Shown: positions 26,032-34,510 of the stretch, in pieces
Layout: the number at the start of each line of letters is the position of its first letter
Numbering within the stretch: the stretch's first letter is position 1
DNA from: an uncultured Clostridium sp.
Lineage (GTDB): Bacteria > Bacillota > Clostridia > Lachnospirales > Lachnospiraceae
DNA: 64,000 bases
Direction: 5' to 3'
Assembly (NCBI GenBank): GCA_945917985.1
Contig: CAMEIH010000005.1
Span: 17,281-81,280 of the forward strand
The notes under the pieces: model-generated
What the model was told of the DNA's origin: nothing
Database searches by the model: none
The model's input: the letters and a program-made list of their open reading frames with translations, nothing else
Made by a program: the position numbers and the translations under genes

Positions 26032-27180
26032 ATGGAATTTCGTGATTTGAAAACACAGTATTTACAGAGTAAGCAAGCTATAGATGAGGCAATTCAAAAT
26101 GTGTTATTAAGCAGTCACTTTATTGGTGGTGAACCTGTAAATCAACTGGAAGAAAAACTTGCGGACTATGTTGGCGTAAAGCATTGTATAACTTGCGCAA
26201 ACGGAACGGACGCTCTTCAACTGGCATTAATGGCATGGAATATAGGTGAAGGAGATGCAGTATTTGTTCCTGATTTTACTTTTTTTTCATCGGGAGAGAT
26301 AGTGCCATGGGTTAAGGCGACTCCGGTTTTTGTCGATGTCGATAAGAATACTTTCAATATATCAGTAAAAGCGTTGGAAGAAGCTGTTCAGAATGTAATC
26401 CGTGACGGGAAACTCAAACCAAAGGCAGTGATAGCCGTGGACTTATTCGGTTGTCCAGCAGATTTTCTTAGAATAAGAGAAATTACTGAAAAATATGGTA
26501 TGTTGCTTTTAGAAGACGGAGCACAGGGGTTTGGTGGAAGAATAGGAAACCAAAAAGCTTGCAGTTTTGGGGATATTGCAACAACCTCTTTTTTTCCTGC
26601 TAAACCATTGGGATGTTATGGCGACGGTGGTGCGGTATTTACCGACAATGATGATTGGGCAGATTTGGTGAAATCCTACAAAGTACATGGAAAAGGTACT
26701 GATAAATATGATAATATCAGAATTGGGTTAAACTCAAGGCTTGATACAATGCAGGCAGCAGTGTTACTGGAAAAACTTAAGATATTCGAAGAATATGAAT
26801 TGCAGGAAGTGAATCAGGTTGCAACATGGTATAATGAAAAGCTACAGAATTCAAAAGTTATTTGTCCGGAGATACCGGAGAAATATTTTTCCAGTTGGGC
26901 TCAATATACCATTATATTGCCTGATGCCAAAGTACGAAATGAACTGCAAAATCACCTTAAACAATTCGATATTCCCAGTATGGTTTATTATGCCAAGCCA
27001 ATGCATAAGCAGATAGCATTTGTGAAGAATCATACGGGAATTTGGTATGATGATTTATATTTCAAAAATACAGTTGAGCTTTGCAATAGGGTGTTGTCTC
27101 TTCCGATGCACCCATATATGAGAGAAAAGGATGTAGATTGTGTAGTTGAAACCATAAATGTCGGATTAAATAGATATTAA
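26032..27180 (+). CDS. DegT/DnrJ/EryC1/StrS aminotransferase, WlbC/WbpE-like
   Basis: A 382-residue PLP enzyme with Lys in SFFPAKPLGCYGDGG, the block GVKHCITCANGTDALQLALM and DLFGCPADF. These match WbpE/WlbC, which transaminate the 3-keto group produced by WlbA on UDP-GlcNAcA, giving the 3-amino sugar that WlbB acetylates. It directly follows the WlbA-like and WlbB-like genes. It is clearly a different paralogue from the aminotransferases at 21877 and 44013. Confidence 0.85.
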   Translation: MEFRDLKTQYLQSKQAIDEAIQNVLLSSHFIGGEPVNQLEEKLADYVGVKHCITCANGTDALQLALMAWNIGEGDAVFVPDFTFFSSGEIVPWVKATPVFVDVDKNTFNISVKALEEAVQNVIRDGKLKPKAVIAVDLFGCPADFLRIREITEKYGMLLLEDGAQGFGGRIGNQKACSFGDIATTSFFPAKPLGCYGDGGAVFTDNDDWADLVKSYKVHGKGTDKYDNIRIGLNSRLDTMQAAVLLEKLKIFEEYELQEVNQVATWYNEKLQNSKVICPEIPEKYFSSWAQYTIILPDAKVRNELQNHLKQFDIPSMVYYAKPMHKQIAFVKNHTGIWYDDLYFKNTVELCNRVLSLPMHPYMREKDVDCVVETINVGLNRY

Positions 27181-27196
27181 AGGATAAAAGGGGTAC

Positions 27197-28393
27197 ATGG
27201 GTAAGGATAATAAATTATCACAAATGAATATAGTACACATTAATGTTGAATCTCCTTTTATGGACAATAGTGGATATCAGGAAACACTGATGGCTAAAAG
27301 TCATAAGCTTATGTGCAACAATGTGACTATCATTAATAATAACCATATTTTGCACGATGATGGCACCATTACAAGATGTGAGGCGACGGAATATTATAAT
27401 GATGCACATGTAAAAATTATCAGAATGGATTTGTATGATGAGAAGGATAGAAGACATTTTGATGTGCGAGGGTTATACAGGATATTAGAAAGGGAAAACC
27501 CTGATTTTATAATGATTCATGGCGTTTTTGCTTTTGATGTTTTAGCAGTTGCCAGGTATATTAAGAAAGTAAATAGAAAATGTATTGTTGTTGCAGATTC
27601 GCATGCAACAAGGGATAATGCCAATATCATGGCAAATAATTTTAAAAATATATTATTCAGATTATTATTAAAACCATTTAACAGATATATGTCCCGATAT
27701 TATAACAGAATTTATGGAATTGTGAAAGATGCAGTGGATATAATGGTGACATATGCAGGAATTCCCCGAAATAAAACCGCTATTTTGGGATTAGGCTATG
27801 ATGATACTTTAATTGACTTTGAGCATCAGATTGAAATTAAAGAAATAATACGAAAAAAATATGATGTTCCTCAGGATGCCTTTTTATTGGTACATGGCGG
27901 GAAATTAAGTGAAGGAAAGAAGACCTTGGAATTGATCTTTGCTATATCTGAATTGCCGAGAGAAATCCAAATAATAGTATTTGGAGATTTTGATAGTCCT
28001 GACTATAAAAAAGATGTATATAGGGCTGGTAATTTGATAAGTTCAAGAGTTCATTTTGCCGGAGTTCTGAATCAGAAGGAAATCTATGATTTGTATTTGG
28101 CAGCTGATGCAGCGGTATTTCCGGGAACAGCCAGTTGCTTAAGACAACAAGCTGTCGCAACAGGATTGCCTATTATTGTTGGTTATAATGAAGCGGACGA
28201 AGGAATTAATCTTGACATTAACGGAAATGCAATATGCCTGAGTAAGGACTGGTCAAGGGAAAATCTAACGGAGGCAATAAACAGGATTTATACTGATCCG
28301 ATATTTAAGAAAAGAGCAGATGAACTCAGCAAAGGAGAATATAGAAAATATTCATATCAATATCAGGCCAAAATGGTAATAAAAGATTTTTGA
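27197..28393 (+). CDS. GT4-like glycosyltransferase
   Basis: A 398-residue GT-B protein. NVESPFMDNSGYQETLMAK near the start and LVHGGKLSEGKKTLELIFAI, FPGTASCLRQQAVATGLPII later fit the two Rossmann-like domains of GT4, though the second-domain glutamate motif is atypical (ASCLRQQAVATG instead of EGxxxxxxE). AGGGG lies just before the start. It probably adds one sugar to the repeat unit. The donor is unknown; a preceding amino-sugar operon makes an amino-sugar donor a possibility. Confidence 0.7.
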   Translation: MGKDNKLSQMNIVHINVESPFMDNSGYQETLMAKSHKLMCNNVTIINNNHILHDDGTITRCEATEYYNDAHVKIIRMDLYDEKDRRHFDVRGLYRILERENPDFIMIHGVFAFDVLAVARYIKKVNRKCIVVADSHATRDNANIMANNFKNILFRLLLKPFNRYMSRYYNRIYGIVKDAVDIMVTYAGIPRNKTAILGLGYDDTLIDFEHQIEIKEIIRKKYDVPQDAFLLVHGGKLSEGKKTLELIFAISELPREIQIIVFGDFDSPDYKKDVYRAGNLISSRVHFAGVLNQKEIYDLYLAADAAVFPGTASCLRQQAVATGLPIIVGYNEADEGINLDINGNAICLSKDWSRENLTEAINRIYTDPIFKKRADELSKGEYRKYSYQYQAKMVIKDF

Positions 28394-28425
28394 GATGAGA
28401 CAAAAGAAAGGAATTGATCAGAGGC

Positions 28426-29586
28426 ATGAATCTATTATTAATTGGCAGTGCAGATTCTATTTTTATAAGAGATTATTGTAAAAATATTCTGGATAATTCA
28501 ACAATAAAGGCGACGGTTCTATCGCAAAAAAAGGCTGAGAAATACTACTTTGACTATAAAGAGCGAGGAATAAAGGTGATCGAATGGCCACGATTTTTTC
28601 AAAAGGGTTTGGCAAAACAGTTACTACATTTGGGACAATTGAAAAAAGAATGGAATGCATTAGCTTATGAAATAGCAGGACATGACGAAATTGATATTCT
28701 TCATATGCATTTTGTTGAGCCATTGCACTTAATATATTTTTGGGGATTGTGGCAGAAGGCGCAGAAGAAAATTTTAACCTTTTGGGGAAGTGATATTTTT
28801 GATGCATCTCGAAGAAAATTAATTCTTCTTTCTTTTTTTTTAAAACAAACAGACAAAATTATTTTTATGGTTCCGAAGCAAAGAGATTTTTTTTGTAAAC
28901 TTTATGGGCACAAATATGATTCAAAAATTAGAATAATTGATTTTGGAAATAGTCAGATAGATGTTATAGATAAAGTGAGTGAGGGGTATACAGTAGATGA
29001 ATGTAAAAAACATTTCGGGCTTCCTCTTGACAAATATATTGTTCATATTGGGTATAATGCATGCAAAGAACAACAACATGTAGATATAATTAGAAATATA
29101 GCAAATCTTCCGCATGAGCAATTGGATAAAATGAAATTTGTTTTTCATATGTCATATGGTTATAGCAGCGATTATAATGTTTATAAACAACATTTGAAAG
29201 ATATAATGGATGCATATAATATGGATTACAGCATTATAGAAGATTATTTGCAGGGCGAGGAACTTGCAATGTTTCGTAGGACATGTGATATATTCTTGTA
29301 TGGACAAAAAACGGATGCTCGTTCGGCGAGTCCGTTGGAATATGTTTATGCCGGAGCGATATTTATATGCCCGATATGGCTCGCAGAAAACTATAAACTA
29401 TTTGATAAGGGTAATATTAAATATTATGTTTATAGTCAGTTTGAAGATTTAGATAAAATAATGCAACAAAGTTTGAAAGAACTGGAAAAGCCGGGAGAAA
29501 TTATATCTGTCTTCGGAAGGGAAGCAATTCGGAAGGAAAAATCATGGAATTCTCTTTCAAAGGAATGGAGGAGTTTGTATGAATAA
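28426..29586 (+). CDS. Putative GT-B glycosyltransferase, WecF/GT56-like
   Basis: A 386-residue protein with ILTFWGSDIFDA in the first domain and VHIGYNACKEQQHVDIIRNI, KFVFHMSYGYSSDYNVYKQH in the second. The latter block resembles WecF (GT56), which moves Fuc4NAc from dTDP-Fuc4NAc onto lipid II of enterobacterial common antigen. Because an amino-6-deoxysugar pathway (FdtA/FdtB-like) lies upstream, transfer of a related dTDP-amino sugar is an appealing but unproven role. The start is uncertain: ATG 28426 or TTG 28414, both poorly spaced from AAAGGA. Its end overlaps the next gene by eight bases. Confidence 0.55.
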   Translation: MNLLLIGSADSIFIRDYCKNILDNSTIKATVLSQKKAEKYYFDYKERGIKVIEWPRFFQKGLAKQLLHLGQLKKEWNALAYEIAGHDEIDILHMHFVEPLHLIYFWGLWQKAQKKILTFWGSDIFDASRRKLILLSFFLKQTDKIIFMVPKQRDFFCKLYGHKYDSKIRIIDFGNSQIDVIDKVSEGYTVDECKKHFGLPLDKYIVHIGYNACKEQQHVDIIRNIANLPHEQLDKMKFVFHMSYGYSSDYNVYKQHLKDIMDAYNMDYSIIEDYLQGEELAMFRRTCDIFLYGQKTDARSASPLEYVYAGAIFICPIWLAENYKLFDKGNIKYYVYSQFEDLDKIMQQSLKELEKPGEIISVFGREAIRKEKSWNSLSKEWRSLYE

Positions 29587-30520
29587 AGATATTGAAAATG
29601 ATAGACTGATATGGCTAAATGGAAATATTGTTCCAGTCAGTGATGCAAAAATTAATATTTTATCTCCCACATCACAGTTTGGAGCTAATGTATTTGAAGG
29701 AATTCGTTGTTATTGGAATGAAGAAAAACAACAACTTTATGGATTTCGTTTAAAGGACCATTATGCTAGGCTACAACAATCCATACGACTGTTTGGGTTG
29801 AAAAGCCCCTATAGCACTGAGGAATTTGAGACATATATGAAAGCAGCGGTTCGTGCAAATCGGTACAAGCAGGATATTGCAGTGCGACAAACAGTATTTG
29901 TGGATGGGTTTGGAAGCTGGTTTTCGACGGAACCGATAGGAATGTTTATAGCACCGATCAATAAGAACAGAAAAAAAAGCCCACTAACTGAGGCTGAACG
30001 CGTATGCGTCAGTACATGGGAGAGAATCAGCGAACGCGACATGTCTCCCAGAGTAAAGGTGGGAGCAAATTATATCAATAGCAGGCTTGCAAAGATGGAG
30101 GCTGCTAATCGAGGATATGACTCAGCACTTTTTCTGAATCGTCATGGGTATGTTGCGGAGGGAACAGGTTCCTGCTTTTTTATGATTAAGAATGATGAAG
30201 TAATAACGCCGGCGCTTACAGATTCCATATTGGAAAGTATTACAAGAGACACCATACTTAAAATAGCACGGGATGAGATGGGGCTTAAGTGCATAGAACG
30301 GAGTATTGACCGAAGTGAATTATTTACTTGCGATGAAGCATTTTTTTGCGGATCGGCAGTAGAGATTTCACCAATTTCGGAAATTGACGGTTTCGTGATT
30401 AAGAACGGAAAACCGGGAAAACATACTATTGAGATTCATAAAAGATATCTGCAGATTGTTACAGGGGAAAATGAGAAATATATTAATTGGAATACCCCTA
30501 TATATGTTGAAGGAGAATGA
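29579..30520 (+). CDS. Class IV aminotransferase, branched-chain aminotransferase-like
   Basis: A 313-residue fold-type IV PLP enzyme. FGANVFEGIRCYW, the Lys-bearing VKVGANYINSRLAKMEA, GYVAEGTGSCFFMI and FCGSAVEISPISEIDG follow the IlvE family closely. GAGGAG precedes the start. Housekeeping IlvE genes do not normally lie in capsule loci, and it overlaps the aldolase gene downstream by a few bases, so it probably works on a keto acid or amino acid tied to the glycan. The actual substrate is unknown. It could also have been recruited simply to supply an amino acid substituent. Confidence 0.85.
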   Translation: MNKDIENDRLIWLNGNIVPVSDAKINILSPTSQFGANVFEGIRCYWNEEKQQLYGFRLKDHYARLQQSIRLFGLKSPYSTEEFETYMKAAVRANRYKQDIAVRQTVFVDGFGSWFSTEPIGMFIAPINKNRKKSPLTEAERVCVSTWERISERDMSPRVKVGANYINSRLAKMEAANRGYDSALFLNRHGYVAEGTGSCFFMIKNDEVITPALTDSILESITRDTILKIARDEMGLKCIERSIDRSELFTCDEAFFCGSAVEISPISEIDGFVIKNGKPGKHTIEIHKRYLQIVTGENEKYINWNTPIYVEGE

Positions 30521-30522
30521 AA

Positions 30523-31356
30523 ATGTCTTTGCAGATGATGTATATTACAAATAATCCCCAAATAGCTAGAATTGCAGAGAAATACTCGGTTAATAGAATT
30601 TGGGTTGATCTTGAGCAAATCGGTAAGAAGGAACGCCAGGGAGGAATGAATACGGTACAGTCTACCCATACTATTGAGGACGTACAGATAATTAGAGACA
30701 GCATTGAAGGTGCGGCAAGCTTACAGGTAAGGGTAAATCCAATTCACGATAGCTCCCAGCAGGAAATAGATCAGGTCATTGCCTATGGAGCAGATATTGT
30801 AATGCTTCCGTTTTTTACAACAGCAGATGAGGCGAGAAAATTTGTGAATATGGTAGATGGAAGAGCAAGAACATGTCTGTTATTGGAAACTATTGGTGCA
30901 GAACAAAGCCTTGATGAAATTCTGGAAATTCCGGGAGTGGATGAAATTCATATTGGGTTAAATGATCTGCATTTGCAGTATCATATGCAGTTTATGTTTG
31001 AACTATTGGCAAATGGAAAAGTGGAAGAAATAACGAAAAAAATAAAGGCAAAAGGAATTCCGTATGGATTTGGAGGGATTGCAAAGCTGGATGAAGGAAT
31101 GCTTCCGGCGAGACATGTTATTGCAGAGCATTATCGATTGGGGTCTTCTATGGCTATATTATCCAGAAGTTTTTATGATTCATGGATTGCAGATGATCTT
31201 GAGGAGGTAGAGAGAACCTTCAAATACGGATTGGGTGAGATCCGGGAATATGAGCAGCGCCTGGAAGGTGAGAACGAAGCTTTTTTTGAGCATAACAGGC
31301 AGGTAGTGCAAAGAGAAGTCAGTGAGATACTTCAGGCTAAACAGCAAAATAAATGA
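30523..31356 (+). CDS. HpcH/HpaI-type class II pyruvate aldolase family protein
   Basis: A 277-residue TIM-barrel-type protein. LQVRVNPI supplies the conserved Arg; LLETIGAEQSLDEILEIPGV and IHIGLNDL supply the metal-binding Glu and Asp of HpaI-like aldolases, which split or form 4-hydroxy-2-oxo acids from pyruvate and an aldehyde. The usual catalytic His after the first strand (DxEH) appears as Gln here (VDLEQIG), so catalysis may differ. I start at 30523, seven bases after AGGAG; ATG 30517 overlaps the upstream stop but sits too close to it. It is the partner of the class IV aminotransferase before it. Function in this locus is unknown. Confidence 0.75.
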   Translation: MSLQMMYITNNPQIARIAEKYSVNRIWVDLEQIGKKERQGGMNTVQSTHTIEDVQIIRDSIEGAASLQVRVNPIHDSSQQEIDQVIAYGADIVMLPFFTTADEARKFVNMVDGRARTCLLLETIGAEQSLDEILEIPGVDEIHIGLNDLHLQYHMQFMFELLANGKVEEITKKIKAKGIPYGFGGIAKLDEGMLPARHVIAEHYRLGSSMAILSRSFYDSWIADDLEEVERTFKYGLGEIREYEQRLEGENEAFFEHNRQVVQREVSEILQAKQQNK

Positions 31357-31371
31357 GGAGACTCCCAATTG

Positions 31372-32343
31372 ATGAATGAGGATAAGAAAGTATCTGTAAT
31401 ATTGTGTTTTTATAATGAGGAAAAATATCTTGCAAAGTCCATTGACAGTGTGCTGACACAAACGTATTCCAATTTTGAATTGATTCTGGTAAATGATGGT
31501 TCCACAGACCATAGTGAGGAAATTGTGAAGAACTATCATGATAATCGGATTGTCTATAAGACTTATGAGGGAAACAAACATCTTGCATATGCAAGAAATA
31601 GAGGACTTGAACTTGCAACGGGGGATTATATTGCTTTTTTTGATGGAGACGATATCATGGTGTCCAATAAGCTTGAAAAGCAAGTCAGTTATTTGAATGA
31701 ACATAAGGACATCATGATTGTAAGCGGTGGATTTTCTTATATGGATAGTGAAGGAAATGTTGAGAAAAAGATTATTGAACCCAGATATCTGGATGATGAA
31801 CATATCAGAGCTTTTTTTCTGTTCGGAAATTGTATAGCGAATGGAGCTACGATGTTTAGGAGAGAAGTCATTGATAAATATCATCTTTATCTTGACGAAT
31901 CAAACAGTGCTTCGGAAGATTGGCGTTATTGGATCAGTGTGCTTCCATACGGGAAATTTGCTAATATGAATGAATGTTTTTATTATTATCGAGTCAACCA
32001 TGGTTCTAAGGCGAAAAGTATTATGAAGAAGGATGAGCAAGAATACTATAATAAAGTTAATGAAATCCTTGAGGTTGCATGGAAGACGAGAGGCTTTTTG
32101 CTGAATACAGAGGATATATCTTTTATTCATACATTTCTGTGTGAACTGGAACGAATATGGAAGCCCAAAGATATTGTATGTGGAATAAATCTTTATAAAA
32201 AAATCAAGAGACAAATAAGTATTCTTTCGCTTGAGGAAGGAAATGTGATCCTTCAACTTTTTAGACAATGCTGGTTTCAGGAATATCATGTTTATTGGGG
32301 TGTAAAAAAAGTAATCGGAATGTTCAGAGGAGACCAGAAATGA
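31372..32343 (+). CDS. GT2 family glycosyltransferase
   Basis: A 323-residue GT-A enzyme with VSVILCFYNEEKYLAKSIDS, LVNDGSTDHS and metal-binding FFDGDD (about residues 87-92), and the acceptor-side SEDWRYW. This is the common capsule/O-antigen GT2 form. GAGGAG lies 11 bases before the ATG. Its stop overlaps the ATG of the next gene, so it is coupled to the transferase-like protein that follows. Donor unknown. Confidence 0.87.
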   Translation: MNEDKKVSVILCFYNEEKYLAKSIDSVLTQTYSNFELILVNDGSTDHSEEIVKNYHDNRIVYKTYEGNKHLAYARNRGLELATGDYIAFFDGDDIMVSNKLEKQVSYLNEHKDIMIVSGGFSYMDSEGNVEKKIIEPRYLDDEHIRAFFLFGNCIANGATMFRREVIDKYHLYLDESNSASEDWRYWISVLPYGKFANMNECFYYYRVNHGSKAKSIMKKDEQEYYNKVNEILEVAWKTRGFLLNTEDISFIHTFLCELERIWKPKDIVCGINLYKKIKRQISILSLEEGNVILQLFRQCWFQEYHVYWGVKKVIGMFRGDQK

Positions 32344-33710
32344 TAGAATTAGATTTTTTGTTTATATATGAGCATAAGGTCAGAGAATTGGAAAATTTAT
32401 GCTTAATGAAATATGAATTGGACAGAAGAGGCTATCGGACAAAAATTATCTATGTTGATGATGCCCACAATGCTCTGGAGGATAGACCTGTTTATTACGC
32501 AAAAGTACTGTGTACAATGGCCTGCTACGATAATTACACACTATACTGGCACACAAAAGAGTTCGTAAAATTTGATAAAGTAATTGATTTACAATGGGAA
32601 AACATTGTTTATGAGAAGGATGAGAATAGGGAAGGTGCATATAAAAACTACTGGGGTATTGGGAAAGATGTCGTTCATGTATCCTGGGGGAATCAAAATG
32701 TAAGAAGGTTGTTAAATGTAGCACATTTGGACGAAAAGAAGGTAAAGCTCACAGGACACGTGGGAATGGATTTTTTGAAAGAACCGCTTAGTAAGTACTA
32801 CTTGTCAAAAGAAGAGCTCTTTGAAAAATATGAACTTCCTATGGACAAGAAAATTATATTGTTCGCTTCTCCTTATTTTGGGGACAGTTTACCGGATAAT
32901 TATATTCAAGGCATGTGTAAGTCTTTTGGAGAAGATTGGATAGACTATTATGAATTTATGTGCACATCACAGAAAATTGTGCTTCAGTGGTTTGAAAAAA
33001 TTTGTACCGAACTGACTAATACCATAATAATTTTCAGACCACATCCAGGGCATCCGAGCAAGATGGCTGAAAAACTGGAAAAGAAATGCCCAAATTTTCG
33101 CATTATAGCGGGAGAATCGGTAAAACAATGGATTCTTGTATGCGATAAGGTATATACAGGAAATAGTTCTGTGGTAGTAGAGGCATTTTTTGCCAAGAAA
33201 ATGTGCCAGCTTTTATTTCCCTTGCCGACAACTCCGGGATTTGAATTAAAATTAATTGCGGATTCAAAGAAGATTACATCATATGAGGAGTTTTACCAAT
33301 CAATACTGGCAGATAAGGAAGAGTTCCCAACACCGGAAAAAAGCATTGAGGATATCTATTTGATTGATTGGGAGAAGCCGAATTATGTGAAATTTGCTGA
33401 TATGGCAGAAGAAGTTTTAAGAGATGATTATTATTCCCTCACAAAACGGCAATTATGGAAATATCGCGAATATACTCCAAAACAAAGTTTAGTTAGAATT
33501 TTTGCAGCAATAAAGCCTTTATATGATTTGTATCTTTTATTGCTGAAAAATACTAAATTAAAATGGAAACCTTTAGAATATCAGCGAAGAGTACGTGAGA
33601 AAACGAGAAAGCAGGATTATGAAATTGAAAAACAACATGCACATGAATTAACCAGTGAGGAAGAGATTGCAGATATTATTAGCAGGATAAAATATGCTAT
33701 TGAGAATTAA
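32340..33710 (+). CDS. Surface carbohydrate biosynthesis protein, GT-B fold
   Basis: A 456-residue protein with the start LDFLFIYEHKVRELENLCL, typical of a family annotated as surface carbohydrate biosynthesis protein, and a GT-B second domain holding FRPHPGHPS and YTGNSSVVVEAFFAKKM. These latter motifs recall Kdo/CDP-glycerol-type and polysialyl-type transferases. ATG 32340 is chosen because AGAGGAGA precedes it and it overlaps the GT2 stop by four bases; an ATG at 32268 would add 24 residues in the GT2 gene. It lies directly before the cytidylyltransferase gene, so it is the best candidate to transfer the CMP-activated product. That link is inference. Confidence 0.65.
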   Translation: MIELDFLFIYEHKVRELENLCLMKYELDRRGYRTKIIYVDDAHNALEDRPVYYAKVLCTMACYDNYTLYWHTKEFVKFDKVIDLQWENIVYEKDENREGAYKNYWGIGKDVVHVSWGNQNVRRLLNVAHLDEKKVKLTGHVGMDFLKEPLSKYYLSKEELFEKYELPMDKKIILFASPYFGDSLPDNYIQGMCKSFGEDWIDYYEFMCTSQKIVLQWFEKICTELTNTIIIFRPHPGHPSKMAEKLEKKCPNFRIIAGESVKQWILVCDKVYTGNSSVVVEAFFAKKMCQLLFPLPTTPGFELKLIADSKKITSYEEFYQSILADKEEFPTPEKSIEDIYLIDWEKPNYVKFADMAEEVLRDDYYSLTKRQLWKYREYTPKQSLVRIFAAIKPLYDLYLLLLKNTKLKWKPLEYQRRVREKTRKQDYEIEKQHAHELTSEEEIADIISRIKYAIEN

Positions 33711-33735
33711 TAAAAAATTTTAGGAGGAACACGAG

Positions 33736-34416
33736 ATGAATAAGACAATTACAGCAATAATTCCGGTTAAAGGAAACAGCACACGGCTACCCAATAAGAA
33801 TATTTTGCCTTTTGCTGATTCTAATTTGTTGATTCACAAAATTCGTCAGTTGAAACAGGTTGAAGAGATAACTGAAATAATAGTTTCTTCTGATTCAGAT
33901 GAGATGCTTTCTATGGGCGAGGCAGAAGGAGTAACCGCTATCAAGCGCCCTAAGAAATATGCGGATGAATCCGTACCCTTTGGCATGTTCCTTGAGTATA
34001 TCAGTGATGAGATGCCCAACGATCATATTATGTGGGCCTGCGCGACATCTCCTCTTGTTGAGCCATATCTGTACCGCAAGGCAATCAGAACGTATTTTGA
34101 AAAATTGGAGGAGGGTTATGACTCCTTAATTACCTGCGATCCGTACCAAACTTACCTTATGGATGAGAAAGGTCCATTAAATTTCAGCATGGGACTTGCC
34201 CATAAGAACTCAGAGCAGTTGCCTAAGCTTTATCATTTTACTAATGGTATTAACCTTGCACCACGTGTGAAACTGAAGGAGTGGCATTACAATTATGGAC
34301 CTAATGCTTATCGCTTGATTATTAACAAGAGAGAAGCAGCAGATATTGATGATATCTATGATTATGAGATTGCCAAGGCTTTGTATGCGATGAAAGATCC
34401 CAATCCGACAATCTAG
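33736..34416 (+). CDS. CMP-sugar (acylneuraminate/Kdo-type) cytidylyltransferase family protein
   Basis: A 226-residue enzyme with the P-loop-like start IIPVKGNSTRLPNKNILPF, the CTP-binding WACATSPLVEP and a C-terminal DIDDIYDYEIAKAL. These are the landmarks of NeuA/KdsB-like enzymes, which activate 2-ulosonic acids (Neu5Ac, Kdo, legionaminic acid) with CTP. AGGAGGA gives it an unusually strong ribosome site. No NeuB (NANA synthase) or KdsA gene is present nearby; instead an HMGL-like aldolase gene follows. The substrate is thus probably not a known nonulosonic acid. Confidence 0.82.
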   Translation: MNKTITAIIPVKGNSTRLPNKNILPFADSNLLIHKIRQLKQVEEITEIIVSSDSDEMLSMGEAEGVTAIKRPKKYADESVPFGMFLEYISDEMPNDHIMWACATSPLVEPYLYRKAIRTYFEKLEEGYDSLITCDPYQTYLMDEKGPLNFSMGLAHKNSEQLPKLYHFTNGINLAPRVKLKEWHYNYGPNAYRLIINKREAADIDDIYDYEIAKALYAMKDPNPTI

Positions 34417-34510
34417 TATTTGTAATACTTTTCGCAATTTATTCTGCTCAGAATTTGCGTTATATCTTGATCTGTGATAAAATTTTTTAGATATATTTAG
34501 GAGAAAAATT
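34417..34510 (+). promoter_or_regulatory. Intergenic region with a candidate internal promoter
   Basis: This 94-base gap is one of the longer ones within the glycan locus. It contains TTGCGT (34455-34460) and TAAAAT (34478-34483) separated by 17 bases, with TG one base before the -10 (extended -10). An AGGAG ribosome site at 34499-34503 serves the aldolase gene. A short inverted repeat, ATTCTG-CT-CAGAAT, lies upstream at about 34441-34454. The promoter is a pattern match only; it would give the aldolase and phosphatase genes their own transcription start. Confidence 0.4.

Noticed and set aside
29579..31356. Reading the aminotransferase and aldolase pair as a phosphonate (AEP) pathway
   Set aside because: Neither a PEP mutase nor a phosphonopyruvate decarboxylase is present, and the aldolase has HpaI-type motifs rather than the PEP mutase motif.
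31180..31884. Minus-strand open frame of 234 codons across the HpaI-like and GT2 genes
   Set aside because: It spans the boundary of two well-supported + strand genes and shows no domain.
33736..34416. Reading the CMP-transferase as NeuA of a sialic or legionaminic acid pathway
   Set aside because: No NeuB, NeuC, LegB-like or related genes are present in the window, and the nearby aldolase is of a different type.
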